DNA of 41,133 bases from Lactobacillus sp. (GTDB lineage: Bacteria; Bacillota; Bacilli; Lactobacillales; Lactobacillaceae): positions 1 through 41,133 of the forward strand of contig NZ_JAAVAU010000003.1 in assembly GCF_014803895.1 (NCBI RefSeq), in the 5' to 3' direction. Shown one piece after another: positions 25,231-32,882 of the stretch. The notes under the pieces were generated by a model. It saw only the letters and a program-made list of their open reading frames with translations, searched no databases and was not told the DNA's origin. Positions within the stretch are counted from its first letter, which is position 1; each line of letters opens with the position of its first letter. A program made the translations under genes and the position numbers.

Positions 25231-26702
25231 TAACCTGAAACCTCCTCACTACGTTCACGAGCGCGATTTCCTTTCTTTAAGAAGAAAGTAAGAACTAAGG
25301 CAATTAATGCAAAGACGATACTAATCCCAAATGAGGCTCTGAATCCATCAAGGGTGGCATTGATTGCTCCCGTCTTATATTGAAGAGGGAGAGTTTGGAG
25401 CAAATGCTTAGAAGGCATGTTATCTTTAGTAGTGGTAGTTAAGACAGAGACCAAGATAGCTGTACCGATTGAACTAAGAACTTGTCTAAAGGTGTTGTTT
25501 ACTGCAGTACCATGAGAAATTTTATTCAATGGTAATGAGTTCATTCCTGAAGTAGTAACATTCATCATTACTAAGGCTACACCCACCATTCTGATGGCAT
25601 AAAGAACTGTAATCATAGTAAATGAACTAGAGTCAGTCAAGAATAAGAATGGAATAGTTCCCAAAGTCAAGAGTGTCATACCAGTAATAGCCATTTTCCG
25701 AGCACCATAGCGATCAAAAAGACGACCAGTTATTGGAGACATAATACCAATCATTAAGGCACCAGGTAAAAGCATTAAACCAGACTTAAAGGCAGAAAGT
25801 CCACGTAAATTTTGAATATAAAGTGGAAGAACCATTTCAATTCCTACCATTGCTAAGTTAGTAATACCACTTAAGGCTGCAGCTAGTGAAAATTCAAAGT
25901 GCTTGAAGACAGTAATATCTAAGAAAGGACGTTCCATATGAACTTGGCGAATGCCAAAAAGGATAACAAAGATAATACCGAAGGCAATAAATGCTAAAAT
26001 TTCAGGATTAGTCCAACCTTTATTACCAGCTTCAGAAAAACCATAAAGTAAACTACCAAAACCAAGAGTTGAAGTAGTTACTGACCAAATATCGATTTTT
26101 TCTTTTTTAGTAGGTAGAACATCTTTAATTAAAAAGAAGGCTAAAATTACAACAATTCCTGCAATTGGGGCAATAATACTAAAAAGGTAACGCCAGGAAA
26201 GATTATCAACCACCCAGCCAGAAAGAGTAGGTCCAATGGCTGGGGCTAGACCAATAACGATTCCGACAGTTCCCATTGCTGCTCCACGTTTATCAGGTGG
26301 GAAGATGGAAAGCATAATTGTTTGTAAAAGTGGCATCGTTACTCCAACACCGAGACCTTGGATAATTCTCCCAGCTAATAAAACAGGAAAATTGGGTGCA
26401 ATAGCTGCTGTAACAGTTCCAAGGAAAAAGACTGACATAGCAGTTAAATACATTTTTCTAGAGCCAAAACGATTGATCAACCAGGCAGAGATTGGAATCA
26501 TAACTCCGTTAACCAATAAAAAGGCGGTAGAAAGCCATTCGGCAGTAGCAGTACTAATGTTAAACGAGCGCATAATTGAAGGTAGCGCAGTTGATAACAA
26601 AGTACCATTTAAAACAGTACAGAATGAGCCTACAATTAGGACAAGAACCAATAAGTTACGATTATAGGTCTTGCCATGAATATCAGTAGGTTGTTTATTC
26701 AT
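25230..26702 (-). CDS. MFS multidrug exporter, DHA2 family (EmrB/QacA-like, 14 TM)
   Basis: 490 residues from the ATG at 26702 (AAGAAGG about 7 bases upstream). Fourteen hydrophobic segments, motif A as INRFGSRKMYLTA, antiporter motif C as GIVIGLAPAIGPTLSGWVVD, and the LSWRYLF(S) motif after it mark a drug:H+ antiporter. It is first in an operon with DUF4811 and divergent from a MerR-type regulator. Its promoter is a perfect TTGACA-17-TATAAT, so a repressor is probably needed to hold it down. Confidence 0.9.
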   Translation of the reverse strand: MNKQPTDIHGKTYNRNLLVLVLIVGSFCTVLNGTLLSTALPSIMRSFNISTATAEWLSTAFLLVNGVMIPISAWLINRFGSRKMYLTAMSVFFLGTVTAAIAPNFPVLLAGRIIQGLGVGVTMPLLQTIMLSIFPPDKRGAAMGTVGIVIGLAPAIGPTLSGWVVDNLSWRYLFSIIAPIAGIVVILAFFLIKDVLPTKKEKIDIWSVTTSTLGFGSLLYGFSEAGNKGWTNPEILAFIAFGIIFVILFGIRQVHMERPFLDITVFKHFEFSLAAALSGITNLAMVGIEMVLPLYIQNLRGLSAFKSGLMLLPGALMIGIMSPITGRLFDRYGARKMAITGMTLLTLGTIPFLFLTDSSSFTMITVLYAIRMVGVALVMMNVTTSGMNSLPLNKISHGTAVNNTFRQVLSSIGTAILVSVLTTTTKDNMPSKHLLQTLPLQYKTGAINATLDGFRASFGISIVFALIALVLTFFLKKGNRARERSEEVSG

Positions 26703-26736
26703 GAAATTCCTTCTTTCTAAAAATAGTACTTGTAAA

Positions 26737-26765
26737 ATTATAGTATTGCAAAAATCTTTTGTCAA
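26737..26765 (-). promoter_or_regulatory. Consensus promoter of the MFS exporter operon
   Basis: Minus strand TTGACA (plus 26760-26765), a 17-bp spacer, TATAAT (plus 26737-26742). Both hexamers match the vegetative consensus exactly. Confidence 0.85.
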
Positions 26766-26780
26766 ATTATCTTACAATAA

Positions 26781-26797
26781 TGTTGAAAAAAGTAACA
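26781..26797. promoter_or_regulatory. Candidate MerR-family operator TGTT-N9-AACA
   Basis: TGTTGAAAAAAGTAACA differs at one position from the TGTNA-N7-TNACA box used by GlnR/TnrA-type MerR regulators. It lies between the exporter promoter and the MerR gene, where a shared operator is expected. The binding protein is an inference. Confidence 0.45.
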
Positions 26798-26839
26798 AAA
26801 GTCTTTAAAATAAAATAGAAAAATAGAAAGTGGGAATTT

Positions 26840-27274
26840 ATGGATACAAAGAAGACTTTGCATGACCTTTATCAAAATATAGCTGTTGGAATTGGAGAAG
26901 TAAGTAAAATTATTGGAGTATCTCCTCGCCAATTACGCTACTGGGAACAGAAGGGGTTTATTAAACCAGTTGAAGATAAAAGTTCTGGAGTACGACGGTA
27001 TAATTTGGGAACCGTATTTATGATTGCTTTTATTAAAAAGTATCTAGATTGTGGATATACTTTAGCAGCTGCCTATGAAAAATCTAAAAATGTAAAAACT
27101 AAAAATATTATTATGCGAAAATTTTTCCAGAGTACTTTTTCTGATATAGTCATAACTGATGAAGAGCATGCGTATGGAGAAATTGATTTGGGTGATGTTA
27201 GAATCAATAATGATGAAAAATATCATGTTAAGGGCGTAATTGATAAAAATGGTAGTTATTTTAAAGTTAAATAA
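26840..27274 (+). CDS. MerR-family transcriptional regulator
   Basis: 144 residues with an N-terminal winged helix (IGEVSKIIGVSPRQLRYWEQ, then KGFIKP and GVRRYNLGTV) as in MerR proteins of the GlnR/TnrA/HspR-like type. The C-terminal part lacks the usual metal-binding Cys pattern. Divergent from the MFS exporter, it probably represses that operon and itself. The ribosome site (AAAGTGGGAA) precedes the ATG. Inducer unknown. Confidence 0.85.
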   Translation: MDTKKTLHDLYQNIAVGIGEVSKIIGVSPRQLRYWEQKGFIKPVEDKSSGVRRYNLGTVFMIAFIKKYLDCGYTLAAAYEKSKNVKTKNIIMRKFFQSTFSDIVITDEEHAYGEIDLGDVRINNDEKYHVKGVIDKNGSYFKVK

Positions 27275-27305
27275 AAAGCACTTCTGATATGAAGTGCTTT
27301 TTTAT
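27273..27305. terminator. Bidirectional terminator
   Basis: AAAAAGCACTTC and GAAGTGCTTTTT with loop TGATAT, serving the convergent MerR and DUF554 genes. Confidence 0.88.
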
Positions 27306-27310
27306 TTATC

Positions 27311-28042
27311 TTAGTGAATGAGTGGAGTAATTATATTCATCCATACCCATGAAAGAGGCATAACCAAAATCATAGCTGGAATCATTTCTGCAATAGGAAA
27401 CATCTTTAATTTTAACATTCTGAATCCAGTAGCAAGCATTAAGAAACCACCACAAGCTTTAAAGTCTAAAATCATTGTAGAATTCGTAAATGGAATAATA
27501 AATTGAGCTAAGAAGAATAAAATCACAAAGATTATTAATTGTAAAACCGCAATAATTGAAACTGCGTAACCTAAACTTGCAGCAAAAATAGCGGCGGTGA
27601 AAAAGTCTAAAATTGACTTAGACACTAAAATCGTAATATCTCCTGACATCCCTTCTGCAAGTGAACCGTAAATACCAGTACCACTTGCACAAAATAGGAC
27701 AGTCGCTGTAACCATTAAGCTTACAAATTCTTGATGAGAAATAGATAAGTTTTCGGTAGGAATGATACGCGTAATTGGTTTTTGCATTAAAACGGCACCT
27801 TTGTTGAAGATAGTGCCTAAATGAATTAAAAGACCAAATATTGTTCCCAAAATAATAGCGAAAATTACCGCAGGCATATTTTTCATTGGTGCAATTGAAT
27901 AGATCCCCATTCCCATAGAACACGCACCAAAAATCATGTTTAGTTTTTCTTTGAAATCTTCTGAAAGCTTATTTCCGAAGAATCCACCAAAAATTCCTCC
28001 AAGAAATACCGCTGCAGCATTAATAATAACACCAGTTGGCAT
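27311..28042 (-). CDS. DUF554 (YqgA-like) membrane protein
   Basis: 243 residues, about seven membrane helices. It starts MPTGVIINAAAVFLGGIFGG and contains CASGTGIYGSLAEGMSGD and the ILDFFTAAIFAASLGYAV segment, both family hallmarks. Function unproven; a transporter role is often suggested. AAGAAGG precedes the ATG at 28042. It is monocistronic and divergent from the LysR gene. Confidence 0.85.
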   Translation of the reverse strand: MPTGVIINAAAVFLGGIFGGFFGNKLSEDFKEKLNMIFGACSMGMGIYSIAPMKNMPAVIFAIILGTIFGLLIHLGTIFNKGAVLMQKPITRIIPTENLSISHQEFVSLMVTATVLFCASGTGIYGSLAEGMSGDITILVSKSILDFFTAAIFAASLGYAVSIIAVLQLIIFVILFFLAQFIIPFTNSTMILDFKACGGFLMLATGFRMLKLKMFPIAEMIPAMILVMPLSWVWMNIITPLIH

Positions 28043-28123
28043 GTAATAACCTTCTTTTCTATAAATCTAAATTTAGTATATTTTTAAATGTATCTTGCCC
28101 TCAATTCTAAAAAAGAGTTTAAT

Positions 28124-28140
28124 TATTCTATGTTGGAATA
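28124..28140. promoter_or_regulatory. Dyad TATTC-N7-GAATA upstream of the LysR gene
   Basis: The dyad contains a T-N11-A core, the usual shape of LysR-family boxes, 28 bases before the LysR start. It includes GTTGGAAT (28132-28139), which recurs before lpdC at 29062-29069. Confidence 0.4.
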
Positions 28141-28168
28141 GTGAAGTAGTTGAATACATAGGTGAATA

Positions 28169-29050
28169 ATGGAAATTAATAAGTTACGAACTTTTATTGA
28201 TTTAGCAGAAACGCTTAGTTTTTCAAAAACAGCAGAAAATTTGTATATTACACAAAGTAGTGTTTCTAAACATATTAAATCTTTGGAAAAAGAAATTGGT
28301 CATCACTTATTTTTACGTACTAATAAACAGGTCGAGCTATCTTCATATGGACAAGTAGTCTTGCCATATGCTAAGCAGATTTTATTTAATTATGATCAAA
28401 TGTCAGATCAGCTTCTTAAATTTAATGCACAAAAGGCAAGTCGCTTACGCTTAGGTACAATTCCAACTTTTGCAAATTATGATGCTTTTCAAAAAGCAAC
28501 ATATTTTATGGACCATCATCCGAACTTTACTCTAACTTTTCATGAATGTGAAACTTCGCAAGTCTATCAGTTATTAGACAAAAAAGAGATAGATGCGGCT
28601 TTTATTAGAAGTTTAACTGACTTACCAGCAATTTATGAAACAATTGAAGTTAAGGAAGAAAGCTTTCGAGTTTTTGTTGCAAGTGATGATCCACTAGTAC
28701 AAAAAGATATCGTTAATGTTTCTGATTTAAAAGAAAGAGCCTTTCTAAGTTTAACAGAAAAAAGTCTATTACAAGAACCTATGATTGAACTTTGTCGCCA
28801 GTCTGGCTTTGAGCCTAGAATTACTTTTGTAAGTTCAAGAGTAAGTTCTATTTTAAATATGATAAAAAATAAACAAGGAATTGCTATTTTAATGGATTCT
28901 CCTAGCTTAGAGAATGGAGTAAAGGCGATTCCAATTTATCCTACTCGTCAAGGAAAGCTTCTTTTTGTCAAAAGAAAAGATCATCATAATCGGGCTTTGA
29001 ATACGTTTTGGCAGTTTTTGAAAAAAGAATATCATTCCATTTCGGAATAA
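28169..29050 (+). CDS. LysR-family regulator of the phenolic acid decarboxylase genes
   Basis: 293 residues. N-terminal helix-turn-helix (LAETLSFSKTAENLYITQSS, then VSKHIKSLEKEIG) and a substrate-binding regulatory domain (about 90-290). It lies directly upstream of, and in the same direction as, lpdC-lpdB-lpdD, with an 81-base gap containing dyads. A role as activator responding to a phenolic acid is inferred from position. A weak ribosome site precedes the ATG. Confidence 0.88.
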   Translation: MEINKLRTFIDLAETLSFSKTAENLYITQSSVSKHIKSLEKEIGHHLFLRTNKQVELSSYGQVVLPYAKQILFNYDQMSDQLLKFNAQKASRLRLGTIPTFANYDAFQKATYFMDHHPNFTLTFHECETSQVYQLLDKKEIDAAFIRSLTDLPAIYETIEVKEESFRVFVASDDPLVQKDIVNVSDLKERAFLSLTEKSLLQEPMIELCRQSGFEPRITFVSSRVSSILNMIKNKQGIAILMDSPSLENGVKAIPIYPTRQGKLLFVKRKDHHNRALNTFWQFLKKEYHSISE

Positions 29051-29060
29051 TTGTGGTAGT

Positions 29061-29117
29061 GGTTGGAATTGATATCCTCCCTCCAACGCTTTTATGATAA
29101 GGATGTAATAATTATCA
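29061..29117 (+). promoter_or_regulatory. Operator-like dyads before lpdC
   Basis: Two inverted repeats lie in the 81-base gap. One is GTTGGA … TCCAAC with a 14-base spacer (about 29062-29087). The other is TGATAA-N11-TTATCA (29095-29117), just before the AAAGGAG ribosome site. The second has LysR-type N11 spacing but could also fold in the mRNA over the ribosome site. Confidence 0.45.
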
Positions 29118-29131
29118 AAGGAGCGTTTAAG

Positions 29132-30613
29132 ATGACTCAATTACCTAAAGATCCTTGGGATTTACGCAAGGTTTTAAAAGAAATCGAAGATAATCCAGCT
29201 GATTTTCATGAAACTGACGTTGAAATTGATCCAGATGCAGAAATTTCTGGTGTTTACCGTTATATTGGTGCTGGTGGTACTGTTGAAAGACCTACTAAAG
29301 AAGGTCCAGCAATGCTTTTCAATAACGTAAAAGGCTTTCCTGATAGTCGTGTTTTAATTGGTTTAATGGCAAGCCGTAAGCGTGTTGGTAAGATGCTTCA
29401 CCATGACTACAAAACCTTAGGTCGTTTTTTAAAGGATGCTGTTGAAAATCCTGTTCATCCAATTAAGGTTGATAAAAAAGATGCCCCAGCTCAAGAAGTA
29501 GTTCATTTAGCAAGTGATCCTGATTTTGATATTAGAAAATTAGTTCCAGCTCCAACTAACACTGAATATGATGCTGGTCCATATATTACTTGTGGTTTAG
29601 TTAAAGGATCAAATCCTGATAAAACAATGACTGACGTGACTATTCACCGTATGGTTTTAGAAGATAAAGATACTTTGGGTATCTATATTATGCCTGGTGG
29701 TCGTCACATTGGTCACTTCCAAAAAGAATATGAGAAACTTAACAAGCCAATGCCAATTACAATTAGTATTGGTCTTGATCCTGCAGTTACTATTGGTGCA
29801 ACTTTTGAACCACCTACAACTCCACTTGGTTATGATGAATTAGATGTTGCAGGTGCTCTTCGCCAAGAACCAGTTCAATTAGTTGATGGTGTTAGTGTTG
29901 ATGAAACTGCTTTGGCACGTAGTGAATATGTTTTAGAAGGTTATATTATGCCTAATGAAACTATTCAAGAAGATATCAATACTCATACTGGTTATGCAAT
30001 GCCAGAATTTCCTGGCTACAATGGCCCAGCTAATCCAGCTTTAAACGTGATTAAAGTTACCGCTGTAACTCATCGTAAGAATCCAATTATGCAATCTGTA
30101 ATTGGACCAAGTGAAGAACACGTGTCAATGGCAGGTATTCCAACTGAAGCTTCAATTTTAGAATTAGTTGATAAGGCAATTCCAGGTAAAGTTGTAAATG
30201 TTTACAATCCTCCAGCTGGTGGTGGTAAGCTTATGACTATTATGCAAATTCATAAGGATGAACTTGCTGATGAAGGTATTCAGAGACAAGCAGCAATCTT
30301 AGCCTTTAGTGCTTTTAAAGAATTGAAGACTGTATGGCTTGTTGATGAAGATGTAGATATTTTTGATATGAACGACGTAGTATGGACTATGAATACTCGT
30401 TTCCAAGCAGATCAAGATATTGTTGTTTTGCCAGGTATGCGTAACCACCCACTTGATCCTTCAGAAAGACCACAATATGATCCAAAATCTATTCGTGTAA
30501 AGGGAATGAGTTCTAAGATTATTGTTGATGGTACTGTACCATTTGATATGAAGGACCAATTTAAGCGCGCTCAATTCAAAGAAGTTTCCGATTGGGAAAA
30601 ATACTTAAAATAA
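29132..30613 (+). CDS. lpdC: UbiD-family phenolic (gallate/protocatechuate-type) acid decarboxylase, LpdC-like
   Basis: 493 residues from the ATG at 29132 (AAAGGAG 7 bases upstream). It is a UbiD-type enzyme needing prenylated FMN and a metal. Family segments include YDAGPYITCGLVKGSNPD, TIHRMVLEDKDTLGIYIMPG, GRHIGHFQKEYEK, LEGYIMPNE and LVDEDVDIFDMNDVVWTMNT. Overall length and context match LpdC, the catalytic subunit of lactobacillus gallate decarboxylase, which removes CO2 from gallic and protocatechuic acids. The ubiX-type gene supplying its cofactor follows at 20 bases. Exact substrate is inferred from the family. Confidence 0.88.
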   Translation: MTQLPKDPWDLRKVLKEIEDNPADFHETDVEIDPDAEISGVYRYIGAGGTVERPTKEGPAMLFNNVKGFPDSRVLIGLMASRKRVGKMLHHDYKTLGRFLKDAVENPVHPIKVDKKDAPAQEVVHLASDPDFDIRKLVPAPTNTEYDAGPYITCGLVKGSNPDKTMTDVTIHRMVLEDKDTLGIYIMPGGRHIGHFQKEYEKLNKPMPITISIGLDPAVTIGATFEPPTTPLGYDELDVAGALRQEPVQLVDGVSVDETALARSEYVLEGYIMPNETIQEDINTHTGYAMPEFPGYNGPANPALNVIKVTAVTHRKNPIMQSVIGPSEEHVSMAGIPTEASILELVDKAIPGKVVNVYNPPAGGGKLMTIMQIHKDELADEGIQRQAAILAFSAFKELKTVWLVDEDVDIFDMNDVVWTMNTRFQADQDIVVLPGMRNHPLDPSERPQYDPKSIRVKGMSSKIIVDGTVPFDMKDQFKRAQFKEVSDWEKYLK

Positions 30614-30633
30614 TTGAATAAAGGATGATTTAA

Positions 30634-31203
30634 GTGAAGAAAGTTATCATAGCAATTACCGGAGCATCAGGTAGCATTTATGGCATCGATGTTTTAAAAA
30701 AACTCAGTCAATTACCAAATATCGAAACTCATTTGGTAATGAGCGATTGGGCTAAAGAAAATATTAGACTTGAAACTGAGTATACTGCTGATCAAGTAAT
30801 TGCAATGGCTGACTACGTTTATGATAACCATAATATGGGGGCTACAATTGCTAGCGGATCATTTAAAGTTGATGGAATGGTCATAGCTCCAGCATCAATG
30901 AAAACTGTAGCAGGAATCTCTGTTGGTTTTGATGAAGACTTGATTATGCGAGCTGCTGGTGTGATGATTAAAGAACAAAGAAAGCTAATTATTGTACCAA
31001 GAGAGACTCCATTTTCCCCAATTCACTTAGAAAATCTTACTAAATTGTCTAAACTTGGTATCCATATCATTCCTCCGATACCTTCTTTCTACAATCATCC
31101 CCAGACGATTCAAGATATTGTTGACCATCAGTCTATGAAGGTAATAGATAGTTTAGGAATCAACAATAATTTTGGTAAACGTTGGAGTGGGGGAAGAGAA
31201 TGA
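30634..31203 (+). CDS. lpdB: UbiX-type flavin prenyltransferase (LpdB-like)
   Basis: 189 residues starting at GTG with AAGGATG upstream. It has GASGSIYGIDVLKKL (FMN loop), the SGSFKVDGMVIAPASMKTVA segment and KLIIVPRETPFSPIHLENL, all UbiX hallmarks. The enzyme attaches dimethylallyl phosphate to FMN to make the prenyl-FMN used by UbiD-type decarboxylases, here the LpdC just upstream. The next gene overlaps by ATGA. Confidence 0.93.
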   Translation: MKKVIIAITGASGSIYGIDVLKKLSQLPNIETHLVMSDWAKENIRLETEYTADQVIAMADYVYDNHNMGATIASGSFKVDGMVIAPASMKTVAGISVGFDEDLIMRAAGVMIKEQRKLIIVPRETPFSPIHLENLTKLSKLGIHIIPPIPSFYNHPQTIQDIVDHQSMKVIDSLGINNNFGKRWSGGRE

Positions 31204-31643
31204 TTGAAAAAACTTTTAATATTACAAAAGAAGCTTATACGATATCTGCTACTTGTCAGCTGATCAATCAAGACCTCTTGGTCAGTTTGACAGGTGGTGA
31301 TGTTCCTCATATTGGGGGCATTGTCAGTTGGGATGGCAAGGTAAAAAAGCAAGAGGAAATTCGCTTTGCTAGCCACAGTGGCAGAATACATAAAGATATT
31401 TTTCTGGCTGAAAAATTTGCCGAAGAAATTGAACATCAGTTGCCAGGTAATCTCTGTGTAACAGCTGGTGTCCATCTTGATGGTATTACTCAAGCTCAAA
31501 TTGAAGCCTCTTTTCCAATGACCCAGGAGTTGGCTAAGCAGGTACTAGTTTGGGTAAAAACAAGTGCTCAGAATACCAAAAAGCCAGAATATACGACTCA
31601 TATAAAAAACTATGAATTGACTAAAAAGTTAATGAATAAGTAG
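31200..31643 (+). CDS. lpdD: LpdD-like small protein of the gallate decarboxylase system
   Basis: 147 residues, starting at the ATG at 31200 that overlaps the lpdB stop (ATGA), with GGGGGAAGAG upstream. It has SLTGGDVPHIGGIVSWDG and HSGRIHKDIFLAEKFAEEIE, the pattern of LpdD-like proteins encoded next to UbiD/UbiX pairs. It is proposed to help cofactor insertion or stability; its role is not settled. Position makes the assignment fairly safe. Confidence 0.78.
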   Translation: MIEKTFNITKEAYTISATCQLINQDLLVSLTGGDVPHIGGIVSWDGKVKKQEEIRFASHSGRIHKDIFLAEKFAEEIEHQLPGNLCVTAGVHLDGITQAQIEASFPMTQELAKQVLVWVKTSAQNTKKPEYTTHIKNYELTKKLMNK

Positions 31644-31647
31644 AGTA

Positions 31648-31678
31648 GAAGGGTATCTCTGGTAAGGAGATACCTTTT
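31648..31678 (+). terminator. Terminator after lpdD
   Basis: GGTATCTC … GAGATACC stem with loop TGGTAAG and T5. It separates lpdD from the esterase, which may still be read through. Confidence 0.8.
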
Positions 31679-31697
31679 TGCATAGGAGAAATACAGT

Positions 31698-32669
31698 ATG
31701 AAGAATGAACATTTTATGAAACAAGTAGATTTGGCTAAAATGCCTGATGATTATGTTGAGCCGTTAGCACAAAGCTATGATGATTTTCCTAAGTCATTAG
31801 AGGCTCCAGCAGGAATGAAAGTACTAAGTGTAGATTTAAAAAATACTTATCCTAAAGTAGATTTAAATATTCCTTATGCATTTAAAAATGATGAAGTTTT
31901 ACATTTGCAAATTATTGTTCCGGCTATTAATGATCAAAAAGCTAAATTTCCTCTTATTATGTACGTTCAAGGCTCAGCTTTTCATAAGCAAAATATTGGT
32001 GAGCATTTAGCACATTTGATTGAAGTAGCTAAGCATGGTTATGTGGTAGCGGTTGTGGAATATCGTTACGCACCTAAGCATGCCTTTCCAGTTCAAGTGC
32101 GTGATTTAAATACTGCTACTCGTTTTATGTTAGATCATGCTTCTCAATATCATGTTGATCCAGATCGCTATGGGGCTTGGGGTGATTCATCTGGTGGTCA
32201 CACGGTTACCTTAGCAAGTGTTACAGAAGATAAACAGTTCTTCAGTGATGAAGATATTGAAACTCGTCCCTTGTCTTTTAAAGCTGTAATTGATTTTTAT
32301 GGACCAACTGATATTAGCTTAATGAATAAGTTTCCTTCTACTCAAGATCATGTAACAGCACATAGTCTGGAAGGAGAATTTTTAGGTAATAAGAACATCT
32401 ATGAAAATCCTGAATTGGTACAAAAGGCTAATCCAATTTCATATATAAAGAAGGATAAAAAATTACCACCATATTTAATTATGCATGGTAATAAAGATCG
32501 ATTAGTACCATTTGAAGAAAGTTGTATTTTTTATGAGAAGCTTAAGGCTAATAATCAAAGTGTCGATTTTTATCAAATTGAAAATAGTGACCATGCGACT
32601 GATGCTTTCTTTAGTCCAGAGGCTTTGAAAATTGTATTTGAGTTTTTACAAAAGAATCTTAAATATTAA
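31698..32669 (+). CDS. Alpha/beta-hydrolase esterase (HSL/BD-FAE-like)
   Basis: 323 residues. Oxyanion region YVQGSAFHKQN, nucleophile elbow GDSSGG (WGDSSGGHTVTLAS, Ser about 161), an Asp in MHGNKDRLVP and a His in ENSDHATDAFF complete a catalytic triad. No signal peptide is present. Its place behind the phenolic acid decarboxylase genes suggests that it cleaves phenolic esters to supply that pathway; this is inference. AGGAGAAAT precedes the ATG. Confidence 0.82.
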   Translation: MKNEHFMKQVDLAKMPDDYVEPLAQSYDDFPKSLEAPAGMKVLSVDLKNTYPKVDLNIPYAFKNDEVLHLQIIVPAINDQKAKFPLIMYVQGSAFHKQNIGEHLAHLIEVAKHGYVVAVVEYRYAPKHAFPVQVRDLNTATRFMLDHASQYHVDPDRYGAWGDSSGGHTVTLASVTEDKQFFSDEDIETRPLSFKAVIDFYGPTDISLMNKFPSTQDHVTAHSLEGEFLGNKNIYENPELVQKANPISYIKKDKKLPPYLIMHGNKDRLVPFEESCIFYEKLKANNQSVDFYQIENSDHATDAFFSPEALKIVFEFLQKNLKY

Positions 32670-32691
32670 AGTTCTTATCTTTCTAAAATAG

Positions 32692-32720
32692 TTGTCAAAC
32701 CACAAACACTGTGGTATAAA
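32692..32720 (+). promoter_or_regulatory. Promoter of the Mn-riboswitch / P-type ATPase transcript, with a dyad in the spacer
   Basis: TTGTCA (32692-32697), a 17-bp spacer and TATAAA (32715-32720). The spacer and its edges form the dyad ACCACA-N5-TGTGGT (about 32699-32715), a possible operator acting in addition to the riboswitch. Confidence 0.6.
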
Positions 32721-32726
32721 TGATAT

Positions 32727-32850
32727 AGGTAGATAGGGAGTAATCGGCATGAATTGTATTTACGGCGTCAGAACGAAATTTATTTTTCCGCTGTAAATTT
32801 AAATGATGAGACTATTGACTAAACTTTGTTTTAGCCAATAGTCTTATTTT
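32727..32850 (+). ncRNA. yybP-ykoY manganese riboswitch with terminator platform
   Basis: The aptamer begins with GATAG followed by the conserved loop GGGAGTAATCGGC. A stem TTTACGGCG/CGCTGTAAA encloses TCAGAACGAAA, similar to the conserved second loop. It closes with ATGAGACTATT, as in the conserved GAGAC end. GATAG can pair with CTATT. The same 3' strand (GACTATTGACTAAA) also pairs with TTTAGCCAATAGTC to form a terminator with a T7 run (about 32810-32850). Manganese-bound aptamer would prevent the terminator and switch the ATPase on. The known family controls Mn exporters, which fits the downstream gene. Confidence 0.85.
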
Positions 32851-32882
32851 TTTGCCAAAATATTCTCATAAGGAGGCTATTT

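Noticed and set aside
26236..26667. 143-codon plus-strand frame opposite the MFS exporter
   Set aside because: Mirror frame of a GC-balanced membrane protein gene; composition is not protein-like.
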